Below are positions 25,342 through 36,867 of a stretch of 64,000 nucleotides of DNA, piece by piece. Under the pieces are notes generated by a model that was not told where the DNA came from, did no database searches, and saw only the letters and a program-made list of their open reading frames with translations. This stretch comes from Antrodiella citrinella. Taxonomy: Eukaryota > Basidiomycota > Agaricomycetes > Polyporales > Steccherinaceae. The stretch covers positions 124,001 through 188,000 of the forward strand of contig SGPM01000003.1 of assembly GCA_004802725.1 (NCBI GenBank). Direction: 5' to 3'. Within the stretch, counting starts at the first letter, position 1; every line of letters begins with the position of its first letter. The translations under genes and the position numbers were made by a program.

Positions 25342-28197
25342 ATGTCTTCTCGTCCCAACCCGTCCGAGACGCGGTCCCTGCTCAGCCATGAGTCAACAGA
25401 CTCCCTGACATACTACGGTGCCACAGAGGATTCCGAGAATTCGACACCTGTGTCCGCTGTTCCCCTGTCATCGATCAAGGGAACACGACCAGATTTAGTT
25501 TGGGTTCTGGCAGGACTGTGGAGCGCAGTGTTCCTCGGTGCTCTGGACGGTCAGTCAAACAGACGATTCTTCGTCTGAAATGCACGCGTTGAACGATGCC
25601 AACCTTAACAGGAACGATCGTCGCGACGCTTCTGTCGCCGATTGGAAGTTACTTCAATGAGTCCAACCGCTCGTCCTATATTGGCACTTCATATCTGCTA
25701 TCAGTGTGTTGCTTTACACCACTATATGGTAAGTGCTCTATCTGATTCCTCAGGTCATCTATCCCCGCTGAACACAGTGTCTAGGGCGGCTTTCAGATAT
25801 CCTTGGCAGAAGAGGCGCAATGCTCCTGGCTCTGTTTCTGTTCGGTATATATATATTTGCCCCCTTGTGTGCATCAGAACGTCCTGAGCGCATTTTCGAC
25901 GCAGGTTCTGGGACTTTACTGTGCGGTTTGGCGCCATCAATGGATGCACTTATCGCTGCTCGCGCGGTGGCCGGGATGGGAGGTGGAGGGTAAGTACCGA
26001 CCGCTCATGATCACAGACTGAGCAGAGTTCTCATGCAATATGGGCTCTTCCAGAGTCATGACAGGTCAGTGCGGTCTGCGACTCAGGGTCATGACGTCAG
26101 TTGACATATTGATATGCTCCCCAGTTTCCAGCATAGCTGTGACGGATTTGATACCTCTGTAAGTCTTTCTTCTATCGTCACGTGCTACCCGTGTCTTAGA
26201 TGAGGACTGTAGACGTCAAAGAGGCCTTTACCAGGGCATGACGAACATGTAGGTGTGCACGGATACCCCTTAGATTGCGCTCTCATCCATGCATGTCGCA
26301 GCTTATTCGGCCTGGGAGCCGGGTTGGGAGGTCCGCTCGGAGGATGGATGAACGATACTTTTGGCTGGTGAGTTTGCTCGGACAGATCCAAGATTCTGCC
26401 TAAGCTGACGGCTGACGGCCTGTGATAGGAGATCGGCGTTCTTATTTCAGGTGAAGCTCTTCGATCCTTGTTGCGCGCACACAAGACTGATCATCCTTCT
26501 TCGGATCAAACAGATGCCTATCTTACTGTTTTCTATCATTCTAGTATCTGCAAAAGTAACAATAGAGCTGCCCGACGAGATTCAAAACCAATCTGTCAGT
26601 GCGAAATTGCAGCGGATGGACTTCGCTGGATCCTTTACGCTGGTTGGCGCTGTCGGTGGGCTGCTCTTAGGATTCAGTCTGAAGTCAACAGAGGAGCTGC
26701 CATGGACGCATCCAATTATTTTTGGACTGTTCTCGGCTAGCAGCGTATTCGGTGTCCTCTTCGTGCTGGTCGAATCTTACTGGGCCCCATATCCCGTGAT
26801 GCCCATGCGTCTGATAGCCCAAAGAACCCCACTCGCAGTGTCAATGTCGAATTTCTTCGCCAGTATTGCTGCTTTCTCTATGGTGCGTGTAGTCAATATA
26901 CTCTCTCGCGCTTCATACACTCAACTTTAACTAGATATACAACGTCCCGCTTGTCAGTATGCTAACCTTTGATTATATGCCTTCACAAAATAACAACTCT
27001 TGTAGTACTTTTCTGCAGTAAGATTGAACTCTTCTACAGATGCTGGTAAGTCTTTGTGGAGCGTGCTTGTCCTAATTCCACTAACGATTACCTGACGGTT
27101 GACAGGGATGCATCTATTACCTCATTCCGTGAGTATGCATGACTTTGTATATTCGCTCCTAATCGGCTCACAGCTTACGTGAAGGTCGCTATTTCGACTG
27201 GCAGTGTATTCGCAGGATGGTGCGTATTTTTTTCTAAGCTCCAGAGCCTGCCAAATATGACGATATATTGACGTCTCTGTGTCGCTCCAGGATTATGCGA
27301 AGAACTGGAAAACTGTACGGACTGACCCTCGTCTCCTGCGCGTTGGGCATCCTGGCAGCGGTGCTAGTGGCATGTTGGAACTCGGGCACATCTCAGTTTC
27401 ACTTATGGATCGATGTCGTTCCGCAGGGTCTAGGAATGGCGAGCGTCATCACCACCACCCTCATTGTAAGTTGCTGCTATCGATGTTACTTTCGTCCGCT
27501 TCCTCACAGGACACAAATTAGGCGATGATCGCCGGCGTATCGAAAGAGGATTTAGCGGTGGCAACTGGTAGTGAGTATCACCAAAACCTTCTTTAAGAAT
27601 GTCGGAGCTCAATCCTTATACGCGCAGTCACATATCTCTTCAGGACGACTGGGCAAGTCCTTGGCGTGAGCCTGAGCGGCGCACTGCTGCAGTCAATACT
27701 AACCACAAAACTACGAGAACGCATACAAGGACCCGGAGCTGCGGAAGTAAGCGTATAAGCGTATTCATTGATCTGATTTGCTGTTTTCTGACTTGGTTAT
27801 TGCGCAGATCATAGAGAGCATACGGTAAGCTCTATGTTTTTGTTCCAGCAGCGCATTGTATTTACTGATTGCTTTTCTAGACATTCTACGAGTGTCATTC
27901 CTGGACTGAGTCCCGATATGCGACAAGCAGCCGTAGACTCCTACGCGGACGCATTGCGCGTCGTGTTCATTTGCCAAGCTGCGATGAATTTCCTGTGTTT
28001 CCTCTGCTGTCTACCAATACAAGAGAACCCACTACCGTACGTCATTCAAGCTTCGGTACCGATCGTGTGCTGATCATGATTTCGTAAATCACAGAGGAAC
28101 ACTAGAAGAGCAAGAAGCTCAGTACCGCAGACGACGATTGTCTTTTGACCAACGGACCATGTCCTCCTCGTCTGATCCCGAGACATTGTCATCATGA
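25342..28197 (+). CDS. MFS transporter, DHA2/vacuolar amino-acid (Vba-like) type
   Basis: Twenty exons join in phase to 580 residues: 25342-25549, 25612-25728, 25785-25844, 25905-25989, 26054-26064, 26125-26158, 26213-26248, 26302-26367, 26429-26450, 26514-26882, 26935-26952, 27006-27045, 27106-27128, 27185-27219, 27291-27465, 27522-27570, 27628-27746, 27808-27824, 27881-28036, 28095-28197. Family signatures span the joins: GALDGTIVATLLSPIGSYF in helix 1, the motif A loop GRLSDILGRRGA, RAVAGMGGGG, and GLGAGLGGPLGGWM (antiporter motif C region). The N-terminal 45 residues are cytosolic, Ser-rich, with a SLLSHE acidic dileucine-like motif that can direct proteins to the vacuole. Such proteins move basic amino acids or drugs by proton antiport. 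The substrate is unknown. Exon 5 is only 11 nt. Confidence 0.88.
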
Positions 28198-28521
28198 TAT
28201 ATTTACACACATTGGTTTGAGCGGTTTGCTTGCATTTGCATTGTCATGTCATGAACGCCAGGACTATCACAGACTACACATATACCACAATATATCGAGT
28301 ACTACTTTCCCTTGCGGCTCCGACGGCTTTCGGTGAATCGTTCCGTTTGCGTACGGACGTCCTGACCGGCGATGTATCGGAATGCATTGGTTGGGGCTTG
28401 TGAACGAATGAGAACGAGTATACAGTATTGCCGGGTTTGATGTCCTGGGACCCTCATTTTGAACAGTGAGTAGTGCGTTTTGTCAAAGTCATTGATGTTG
28501 TCCTATTATATGTCGATAGCA
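28198..28521. other. Convergent 3' intergenic region
   Basis: The 324 bp between the MFS stop (plus) and the small membrane-protein stop (minus) are AT-rich and presumably both 3' UTRs. No gene is seen. Confidence 0.55.
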
Positions 28522-28770
28522 TTATGCAGACCGAGTAGGGTTCCTCTCCTCAATCCATCTCCTCGGCTTCTTCTCTACGATCGTCTGCTCCCCTCTGACC
28601 GTTCTCCGAGAATCTCCGTCCGCAAATCGGGCATGAGGAACAGGGCATGGTAGAATGTCCGAGGCGGCAACGGTGAAGAATGCGCCTACGGCGGTGAGGG
28701 TGAATAGATAGGATGTGAGAGTGCGTCTTCGACGTGGTAGAAGGCGGAATGTGGCGCGGTATGGGCTCAT
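28522..28770 (-). CDS. Small membrane protein, 82 residues, unknown function
   Basis: An intronless frame of 82 residues starts MSPYRATF. A strongly basic N-terminus (RLLPRRRR) is followed by one hydrophobic helix (SYLFTLTAVGAFFTVAA) and a conserved-looking SDILPCPVP motif, then a polar charged tail. The basic-helix layout suits an inner mitochondrial membrane protein. It is transcribed away from the mitochondrial ribosomal protein uS14m gene from a shared 372-bp gap, which weakly supports a mitochondrial role. The frame continues upstream for 20 codons to another ATG at 28830, but MSPYR is the more likely start. I do not recognise a named family. Confidence 0.65.
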   Translation of the reverse strand: MSPYRATFRLLPRRRRTLTSYLFTLTAVGAFFTVAASDILPCPVPHARFADGDSRRTVRGEQTIVEKKPRRWIEERNPTRSA

Positions 28771-29142
28771 GCTATAGTTGTTCTGTTTTCGTTGTGAGTG
28801 CAACGGAAGGTAAATAGGTGCACGGAACATACCTTGGACAACCCATCACCGTCACCCACAGGGACGTTTGTATATGTTGAACACGGTAAGGCCTAAAGAG
28901 TTGGAGGCCTACGATGGTCGTTTGGTCGAAGATATCGCCACAGCGAATCGCGAGGATGAAATTGGTCGACTCGGAAATGTCGGGGAAATTAGGCGCGCCT
29001 AACAGTGACACCAGACAAATGTTGTTGCTCGTTGTTTGGTCACTCATTCCGCGGGTTGGCCTGGTAGTACCGTCGACTCGGAGGTCACACAAACTCCGTC
29101 TACTACTTTTCACGCTTTTCACGCTCTACACTCGGAGGCGAC
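28771..29142. promoter_or_regulatory. Putative bidirectional promoter
   Basis: The 372-bp gap lies between the divergent starts of the small membrane protein and uS14m. It must contain both promoters. The stretch just before the uS14m ATG has CT-rich repeats (TTTTCACGCTTTTCACG). Basis is position only. Confidence 0.5.
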
Positions 29143-29508
29143 ATGTCGAAGAACATTCGTGTCCTGCGCGACATCAAAGCCCGCAATGGCGTGAACGCCC
29201 ACGAGATCACCCGCCGGGCATACCTCTACGTTGCTAGGAATCAAACACTACCACCATCCGTGCGGTACCAGGCTCAGCTGCAATTGAATACCTTCGGCAG
29301 GTATACTCGCCCAAGCACTGTCAAAAACCGCTGCTCTGAGACCGGGAGGGGACGAGGGATCATTGGGGAGTTTGCGTTGTCGCGGGTACGTTCAAAATTC
29401 CAATACGCTTGTGGGTGGTTCTGTGCTGACGGACCCTGCCTACAGTATCAATTCAGACTGAAAGCGTTGGCAGGAGAGCTGCCTGGTGTTGTGAAGGCTT
29501 CATGGTGA
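29143..29508 (+). CDS. MRP2: Mitochondrial small-subunit ribosomal protein uS14m
   Basis: Two exons (29143-29385, 29446-29508) encode 101 residues. The uS14 C-terminal signature is complete across the intron: NRCSETGRGRGIIGEFALSR followed by YQFRLKALAGELPGV and the family-typical KASW end. The N-terminus contains the AYLYVARNQTLPPSVRYQA segment seen in mitochondrial and bacterial S14. It is a mitoribosome component near the decoding-region head of the small subunit. Only the first Cys of the zinc-type bacterial form is present, as in zinc-free mitochondrial versions. Length (about 100) is normal. Confidence 0.92.
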   Translation: MSKNIRVLRDIKARNGVNAHEITRRAYLYVARNQTLPPSVRYQAQLQLNTFGRYTRPSTVKNRCSETGRGRGIIGEFALSRVRSKFQYACGWFCADGPCLQYQFRLKALAGELPGVVKASW

Positions 29509-29787
29509 TTAGTTGGTATCCTAGAACCATATCCATGTGTACGTCTTGTTTCATTGTCGAGTCTCTTTGGAGCTTACTGACTCTTCGCACCAGCTGTCAC
29601 GCACCGAACGTAGAACATATTTTCACATTGGCATTCGTATGTACATAATATTAAACATGCGGAAAGGACAAAAAGACGACGACGCCAGCCTGTCCCCGGC
29701 GTAGAACGAGACTAGCCATACGCAAGCTTCAAAATTAAATTACCAAAACAGACACTCGAGCAAGTTCTCAGAACATTAATTCGTCAA

Positions 29788-31599
29788 TTACATCGCAGGG
29801 GGCTCTGTGGATGAGTACTCGGCTGGGTTCAGCTCGGGCTCGTTCCTCTCACGACGCCAGCGGTTTACGATCGCCAGAGTACTCTTGTCGACCAAGAATC
29901 TTCGATCGGGAGTGAGTAGACAGGCAACCACGAAAAAAGTTATTTCACATACTTATAACGCTTCAGCCAGCTCTCACTGATCTCCCAGTTGCTATGGGCG
30001 AGCACGTCGTCACCGTGAATGGTGACGGCACCACGATATTCATGCATACAGTCAACAAGATCGAAGCGACCTGAAGGAATGGTCAACACCAGCAAATTGA
30101 ACTACAGTAGAATCGTACCTCGCAAAAGGATCATGCGGTCGCGCAGCTCGGGATGCAGGATGTTATCAATCACACTCTCTGTAGGAAGGATATCGTTGGC
30201 AAGTTCGCTGACGACTGACAGAGGCTGCACATACCATGGGGGATTGTTCTATAATAAGATAGGGGTCGTGAGTTTGCAGTCTAATGCGAACAATGTTACA
30301 ACTAACCTTTGGACCAAGGTGGGACGAAGCGAAGACGGGAGACAATATTGAGTGTTGCGTTTATAGTTGTCAAGATGATACCTGTCCGATCTCAGTTATA
30401 CCAAATCAAGCTCAGGATCTCGGAACACTACACACTGGGTGAGCTTCATAGCCTCCTCTCTCTTTGGATCCTGTTCAGTCTCTTCCGGAGCAGTCGTCGA
30501 AGCGACAGAAGGTATGTTGGAAACCAGGGACATAGCGGGTAAAGCCGAGTCGACGTTCACATTCATTGGCGGCATGTAGGACGTCTGATAAGAGTTGTGC
30601 CCAGCGCTCACGCCTGTTGCTGTGGTCGACGAATACGGACCAGAGGCATTGGGCGGAGAAGTAGGAGGTACAAACATGGGAGACCCAGAAGGACCACGCA
30701 TGAGTTCGCTGAACAAGGCGCTTTCATGCGTATTCCGATTTGTTGGAGGATACAAATTGTTGGCTGGCACAGGCGGGACCGCTTGGTTCATGGGCACGAT
30801 CAAAGGGTAGGCGTCGCCATTGCGATCGTCGTCCTTATCTCCCGTGCCCCGAGGTCGCTTCGTCCTAGAACCAGAGGCATCGTCGTCGGATGGTCGTTTA
30901 GAAGAAGAGCTGTTACCCGGTTCATCCCGTTTGTTGCGTTGATAGCTTTCCCAGGCGGTATCGGTTTCCGAGCGATTCAGAAAGTTGTGGAAGTCGTCGA
31001 CTGTCCAGCCCATCTTGGGCAACACACCGCCTGCGCCATCACCGATGAATGAACTGAGACTGCGCAGCAAATTGCGCAGGACTTGATTCTCCTGCATGAG
31101 GTCTGAAAACGAGTCAGTAGCGTACATTGACGCAGAAAAACATGTTCTGTGACCTTTCATAATCTTCCTCAACTGCGTGAGTGCCTCATCCTTGCCGCCG
31201 GATAGTATCTCAACACTAGCTTCGAGGTCGCGAATCTATTTCAACATGTCAGGACTTAACGTTTCCATTCACACGAGACGAAAGATGCGTACGCGCTGCT
31301 GCTTACGAAGGCGAAATTCGCGTTGAGCTATGCGGTTTTGATCACGCCTGGCTGCCTGTGAGCTGGGGGTATTGACAGTGGAATGAATACCATGGTGATT
31401 TAAACAAGCATGAGGGACATACTTTGGGTTCTTCTTGCGGCCAGGTTTCCCAGACTGTTCGCCATTCTCGTGCCCGGAACCGCCGTCTGAATCCTGTGCG
31501 GTGATGTGGTTGGGTGAGATGGTTTAGTCACCAAAAAGGAATGAACTACGCTACCTCAAAGTCGCCAGAAATACTGCGCTCTCGAGACTGACTAGGCAT
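29788..31599 (-). CDS. bZIP transcription factor with C-terminal DUF3425
   Basis: Ten exons (31599-31555, 31493-31423, 31362-31293, 31235-31154, 31102-30436, 30381-30307, 30248-30235, 30178-30119, 30070-29953, 29899-29788) give 437 residues in phase. The basic region, about residues 35-62, reads NSQAARRDQNRIAQREFR, close to the Yap/Pap1 signature NRxAQRxFR. It is followed by a leucine-zipper-like helix (IRDLEASVEILSG, then LMQENQVLRNLLRSL). After a disordered acidic/Ser/Pro region, the C-terminal 130 residues match DUF3425: DNYKRNTQYCLPSSLRPTL, then ESVIDNILHPELRDRMILLR and FDLVDCMHEYRG. bZIP-DUF3425 proteins are fungal nuclear regulators linked to stress and secondary metabolism. The target genes are unknown. 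Confidence 0.9.
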
Positions 31600-33651
31600 T
31601 GAGGGAGGAGGATGTGGCCAAGTTTTGGTAGCAGAAAGAAGAGCCTTACTGAGCTGGAATGACAGACACACGAATAAACACGCGGTGAGGAGGGAAAGAA
31701 AGGAAACAAGGTACAGTTTCGTCGTTCTTGCGTGTCCGGCGAAAAGGAGCGCCCTCTAGATCGCTCTACGGCTAATGCCGGCTTTTGACTCAGCCATGTG
31801 ACAAATCACTATCATCCAATCCCGGTCGGCACGGGACGCGTGTGGGGCCCACTCAGCACTGCTTTGTCATTATTCGATCACGTGTATCCCACGGATCGGC
31901 GGATGCCACCCACTCCGAGTCCCGGACCCGGCCGATTTCTCCGAGCCATGGCGTCATAGTTCTACGATGGACAAAGTTGTTGTTGCTGCAGCATCGGTTC
32001 AGTTCATTGCACTCAAATAATCCCGTTGAACAGACTTGGGACCTCAATAAACCGTTCATTGAACCTCCCCCCCCCCCCCCCCCCTCCCACTGGACAGTGA
32101 GGAATAGTCAAATTGAATCCGCAAGTGCACTCAGGTCGCGAATGTGTACTCCGACCCACGAATCACTCGCAGAACTGCAATCATGATAGAAAGTGTTCGA
32201 TTTACAACACGGTGAGTGAGGATGCCTGTTTACTTCGATCAGCTACAACTTCTCTCAGACGGCACACCGTGAGTCCGTGACTAGCTTCCTGCCCGCAGCC
32301 CGCATGACGCATACGATTCACATTCCACGCGTTCAATAACTAGCGTGCTGGAGAAGTTAGTGGCCAAGTTGAAAATGACAGCATGATTCACTCGTGCAGC
32401 GATATTGCGTTCGCGTATATGTGGTTCACGGTCATTTTTTTGTCCCTCTAAGCTGCAGCTCGTGCATGCGCTCATGGCAACCACACTGTCTTTCAGATTT
32501 CCTTTATAGCACTTACGCACGGAAGAACGGTCTCTTACTCCGAGCTAAATGTTTTATCCCCGCTGGCTGGCACTGGGACTCGGAAGCACGATCAATCAGA
32601 TATACATTTCGGCATCTCCTGCTCTGCAGCGATCTGCAGCACACGGCGAAAAGTGGATGTGATCGTGAGCATTCTTCGCGGTATGTCTGTCGTATTTATC
32701 TCTCGCTAGCTATGCGGATAACATCATATCGGATACAGCGATAGTTGACACACACCGTCGGTCTTACTGTAGACGTGTCTTGACACTGTCTGCAAAACTG
32801 ATAGATACGCAAGGGAAGTCCTGACGGATCTTTGCTACGATGCGTCCTCTTCTTTCGCAACCCTCAGCAGCTTCGAAATCCGGATCAGCTTCGCAGCCGT
32901 CGGAGAGTCGGAGAGTGACCTCTCTCCGCTCGAGCTTCACGTTTCCAGGTACCGTCAATGTCCTCATATGCCTCCGACTTCCCATACTCTGACCTATGAA
33001 CACATGCAAAGGCCAGTGCCATTCATTCCGGGGATTGCCACTACCATCCTCTCGCAATTCATAAGACCCTCAGTAGACTCGAAACACATCTATTCAGAAG
33101 CATCGATAAGCCTTCTCAAGACCCAGAATCCGCAAGTTGGCTCCAGAATTGATGCAAGAAGTGGAAAATCCCGTGCTCGAATGTCGAGAATTATTATTAG
33201 CCGAACCGTTCCTCTCACTGCACAACTTGGTGGCGCGTTGTCAGGATTTCAAGGTATTTCAAATCCTTGGTCTTTGGACAGTTATTTCTATAACTCAACA
33301 CGTCACACAGCTCTAATTCTCATATCTGACCTTGATCAGTGAGGCACGAAGGCCTGCAAAAAACAATCCACGCGAGTTAACCTTTCATCTGCCTCATAAT
33401 CTGATCCCATGTGCTGTCGCGGCTATACAGACCTTCTTCCCAGTTCTTCCCTCATCTGCTAGAATTGAATCCGCGAATGATGACATCTGATCAACGAAGA
33501 TTCATATGTACAGTTGCGAGGAGTCCGAAACCCACTCCGAACGGCAGCCTCAGAATGGGAAGTGATTTAATACCTCGGTCGGTCGTATGGTCACTATCTC
33601 TGTGACCTATTACCTCCCCCCCCTCCCCCTCCCGTTGATACACATACACCG
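31600..33651. other. Divergent 2-kb intergenic region
   Basis: These 2.05 kb separate two divergent starts, bZIP (minus) and DUF6593 (plus), so both promoters lie here. An 18-C homopolymer is at 32,067-32,084 and a second C/T-rich stretch lies just before the DUF6593 ATG (33,614-33,634). A 124-codon plus frame from 32,968 has no recognisable motif or upstream context. No gene is supported. Confidence 0.5.
32067..32084. repeat. Poly-C run (18 C)
   Basis: Eighteen consecutive C on the plus strand lie between two divergent genes. Length in the assembly is likely approximate, because homopolymers this long are hard to sequence. Confidence 0.9.
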
Positions 33652-34417
33652 ATGGCTGGCGACGAGTACATGTTCCACTTCGTGTATCCCGCGGCCACGC
33701 TGACCAACGACATGCGCACCGTCGAGGTGAAGCAGGTGGTCGAAGGATCAGCGGACGAAGTAGACTTTTATAAGGTGAGCCACCCCGCTGGCTGATCGTG
33801 CGTTTAATTAACCTCCCGCAAGTTTCAGCATCCGGTTACAGGCTCGATATCGGGCGTGACGACTTTCTACCGGATGAATATGGAGACCCATCGGTGGGAG
33901 ACGGCGGGTCAAATCGAGTGGGCCTCTAATCATAGTGCTAATGTTTATTTCGGAATTGAGAAGGTCGGTTCTGCTGGCCATTGTTGATGTAATTGATACT
34001 CACTTACTCCAAAGGTCTCGATGCGCGAGCTGCGAAAACCAAAGAAGGCTTCGAGCCAGTACGTATTAGATATATTTCCTTCATGTGCCCTGGCATCATC
34101 GAGATCTCTGACGCATGCTCTTTCATTCACGAAGGTCGCGTCGCTTCAAGGCCGGAGGCTCTGAATACAAGTGGAAAATCGCAGAAGATGGGTTGGTTGT
34201 AAGCATGCGATCTTCTTCGCTCATTAACCCGCAGTTTCAACGGCTGATGCCTGACGGACAGTGCATGAGCGTTTCTCGCACCAGTAGCAAGACCATCGCG
34301 ACATGGATTCAAGACGCGTTGTCCCTCCGGGTAATGGAGCGGGGAGAGACGATGTTGGACCGGGTCGTTGTCACATGCTTCCTGAACTTATGGATGAAGA
34401 ACCGCAACCTGTGGTGA
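33652..34417 (+). CDS. DUF6593-type protein, copy 1
   Basis: Five exons (33652-33774, 33829-33963, 34015-34058, 34135-34198, 34235-34417) encode 182 residues. The joined protein runs from FHFVYPAATLTN through TTFYRMNMETHRWETAGQIEW, NVYFGIEKVSMREL, FKAGGSEYKWKIAEDG and SLRVMERGETMLDRVVVTCF. This is the strand pattern of the Agaricomycete-expanded DUF6593 family, which I think is tubby-C/LURP-like: a first half with T..Y.+... and I.W, a central Y.W, and a C-terminal hydrophobic strand with D..V.T. There is no signal peptide or membrane helix. Function is not known. A second member lies 10 kb away. The fourth donor was placed at 34199 to keep the frame open. Confidence 0.72.
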
Positions 34418-34712
34418 CATCCCGCGCCGCAGCATGAACGGCTAAGCTACGTTGTATGAATCGGTTTCTCATTGTTTTTGGTCTCCATATACTATAATGT
34501 TGTAGACGATGATGTAATAATTAGTGCTGTCGTCGAAAATATGATAATCATTGCATTGCTATGACGAGAGCTACGGACAAAGACGAACGGGTGTATCGGT
34601 CAAATCACTTTTTTTGACATGTGAAGAGCACGAAGAACAGCTCAGTCCACGGAGGTGGTATCAATGATGCACGAAAGGGAATAGTGTGTCTCCGGAAAGC
34701 CCGAAGCTTGGT

Positions 34713-35039
34713 CTACCGAGCCTCGAATTGTACCACTTTTGTTCCGAGAGGTGAGCGACGAAGTACTGCATAATGGTAGCAAAATACTCACTTCGCCTCG
34801 TCCTCTTCTTGTACATGATACGGTGACCACATTCTCTGCAGCGAATGGGCTCTCGTGACCTGATCTCGTTTTTCGCACCGCAATCTAATGAGTTGCCGAA
34901 AATGAGTGAAGTGGACGGTCTATATGGCTTTTGACTCACCTGCACACAAGTATTCCATGTCCTGACGGTGCTGCGTCATTCCGTAGCCTCCTCCAGCGTA
35001 CTGGGACGGGTTAGGATTCGCATTTGGTGCAGCGTTCAT
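34713..35039 (-). CDS. RPB12: RNA polymerase I/II/III common subunit Rpb12 (ABC10-alpha)
   Basis: Three exons (35039-34940, 34884-34792, 34735-34713) encode 71 residues. The zinc-binding site is complete: Cys32-x2-Cys35 (CADC) and Cys49-x2-Cys52 (CREC), followed by [19 protein letters not shown] at the end. It is a small structural zinc subunit shared by all three nuclear RNA polymerases. The N-terminal 30 residues are a variable Asn/Pro/Gly-rich arm. Length matches the family (about 70). The terminal exon is only 23 nt. Confidence 0.95.
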
Positions 35040-35893
35040 GGTGGGTTGAAGTAAACGAGGACGGTTGCCTTTTCTGGCCAGGTGAATGTTTGTGCAGCTG
35101 ATGCTGACTCATGTGCGCTTCTCTGTTGCACAACCCACTTCATTCGTTCCTGTATCATAAAGTAAGGGTCGAGAAAGCTACTTATCGCGGGAAGGGTAAC
35201 GACAATTGAAAAGCTTGAATGTTGAACGTTGAACATGGACTACGAAATCCGATAACATGTGAACAATGGACACCGTTAGACAGTTAAAGGCAGTGTACAC
35301 TGGCAGTAACCAGGCTTGGGTGGCACGTTGTTGTGTTGAAACAATAGCCATGCGACTGTCTCTTGTGCTATTGTCAAAGGGTTGCTTGGAGGTGGACAGA
35401 TGATTGGGGTGAGCTGTCGCCTCATTTGCATTACCTGGGGCGATATGTCGGCGATGGTTGTGGTTGATGGGTCGCCGTAACGACGTCGACTGGCCCCCGG
35501 GGTTATGTAAGTGTGTGGCCAAGCCACCAGTCGTAACACAAGTAACTTACGGACGGTCGACAAGGAGACGGTCTCGGAGTCTACATATGTAAGATCTCCA
35601 GCCAAGGGGAGCGTCGCAGTCAAACGATCTTTGATGAATTCTACTATTTTTTTCCTAACCCTCCGTGTGCCTTGTTCTGCGGCTGTCGCGATAATAGATG
35701 ACCGTTGCGTTGCGAGAGTCCGAGAGCGAGACGCCGCATGGGATAATAGCAGCGGTCCCTGCCTGACAACACCCTGCAACTCCTCTGTTGCAACTAACAA
35801 CAAGCGTTTCCAAGGAGGAATGGATATAACTCCGGTCCATCTCTCTCATCTCCTCCTTTTTCCAGCTTGCTTTCGCGTTCCTCGCCCGCCACC
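35040..35893. other. Divergent intergenic region with a possible unassigned spliced transcript
   Basis: These 854 bp lie between the divergent RPB12 (minus) and Ser-rich (plus) genes. A minus frame, open from about 35,803 to 35,553, ends exactly at a strong donor (GTAAGT). It continues after a 65-nt intron-like stretch with CTTAC and CCAG into about 18 further codons before a stop. No ATG opens it in frame, so this may be a 5' UTR intron of RPB12 or an unannotated small gene. The rest shows nothing clear. Confidence 0.35.
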
Positions 35894-36867
35894 ATGACCG
35901 CCCTCCCTTCCTTCGTAGAGCTCATGGCTTCCCTCGGTCTCGAGAACAACAAAGTCGACGATCAGGACACCACCCGGACTGTCCACTCCCGTTCCTCCTC
36001 CTACTCCTCTACCCATTCCGTCGCATCTCGGGGCTCTTCCAGCAATCTTTCGCAGCCCACTCAATCTGGTAATCCAGGCAGTTCATCGCCGTCGATTGTC
36101 ATTTCGAGGCATCCGTCTTCGAGTAGTCTGAACAGGGAATCAGACGAAAGGCGGAGGTCGAAGACGCGGTATTCACCCTATTCGCCTTCGATTGTGAGTT
36201 TGCTTGCCTGTCTTCCTCGCGCGCCGCGTCCTGATATTCTTCTCCCTCAGTCACACATGAGACGGGGTAGTGCACCTTCTGTTTCTGCTGGAGAGGACGA
36301 GCTGCAGGCGCGACCTTCGCGGGTGCGTATCTTGCTTAATGCAGTGCTATAAAGGACATGAGCTGACACGGACTCCAGGCATTGTCCTCTTCACCTTTAC
36401 CCAACCTTTCCACTCGGACAGTAGGTCGTCGGTCTTCTGCCCTCAGCATTGGCAGCAGTGGCAGGCGGCCAGAGAAACTGTCCCTCAACGATGGCGACTT
36501 TATGGCAAATACTCCCATATCAACGTTCGTCAGGAGGAGGACCCCACAGTCGTCCCCCATCTCCCCAACCTTCCCCCATCGCAAGCGATCATCCAGTCCC
36601 TCCGCTCCCGTCTTAATTCCGACCCTCCCCACCTTCATCTTTCCTCAACTACCAACTATTGATGGTACTGGTGCACCATCTTCGGATTCAGACGATGAGT
36701 TCATGGACGTTCCTATGAACCAAGCTGAACTACGTCGCACCGCCCAACATAAACTCACCCTCAGACGGCTCAGAGCCTCACGCCGCAGTGACTCAAACAT
36801 CTCCTTAGCCCGCTCGTCAACGCTGGAAAGCCCACTGGAGGTACACCGTCTCACACCTGTCGCATGA
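35894..36867 (+). CDS. Ser-rich disordered protein, function unknown
   Basis: Three exons (35894-36193, 36251-36322, 36379-36867) give 286 residues. The N-terminus MTALPSFVELMASLGLE is a short amphipathic helix. Most of the rest is Ser/Arg/Pro-rich and predicted disordered, with many SP, RRxS and RxxS sites that kinases or 14-3-3 proteins could use. An acidic patch (SDSDDEFMDVP) is followed by a charged helix (AELRRTAQHKLTLRRLRASR), the best candidate for a conserved functional segment. No domain is recognised. It resembles lineage-specific basidiomycete proteins. It is probably cytosolic or nuclear, since no signal or membrane segment is visible. Confidence 0.7.

Noticed and set aside
30595..31052. 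Long plus-strand frames opposite the bZIP gene
   Set aside because: They are mirror images of the well-supported bZIP-DUF3425 exon 5 on the minus strand.
32968..33342. 124-codon plus-strand frame between bZIP and DUF6593 genes
   Set aside because: No motif, no consistent splice partners, and it lies in a divergent promoter region.
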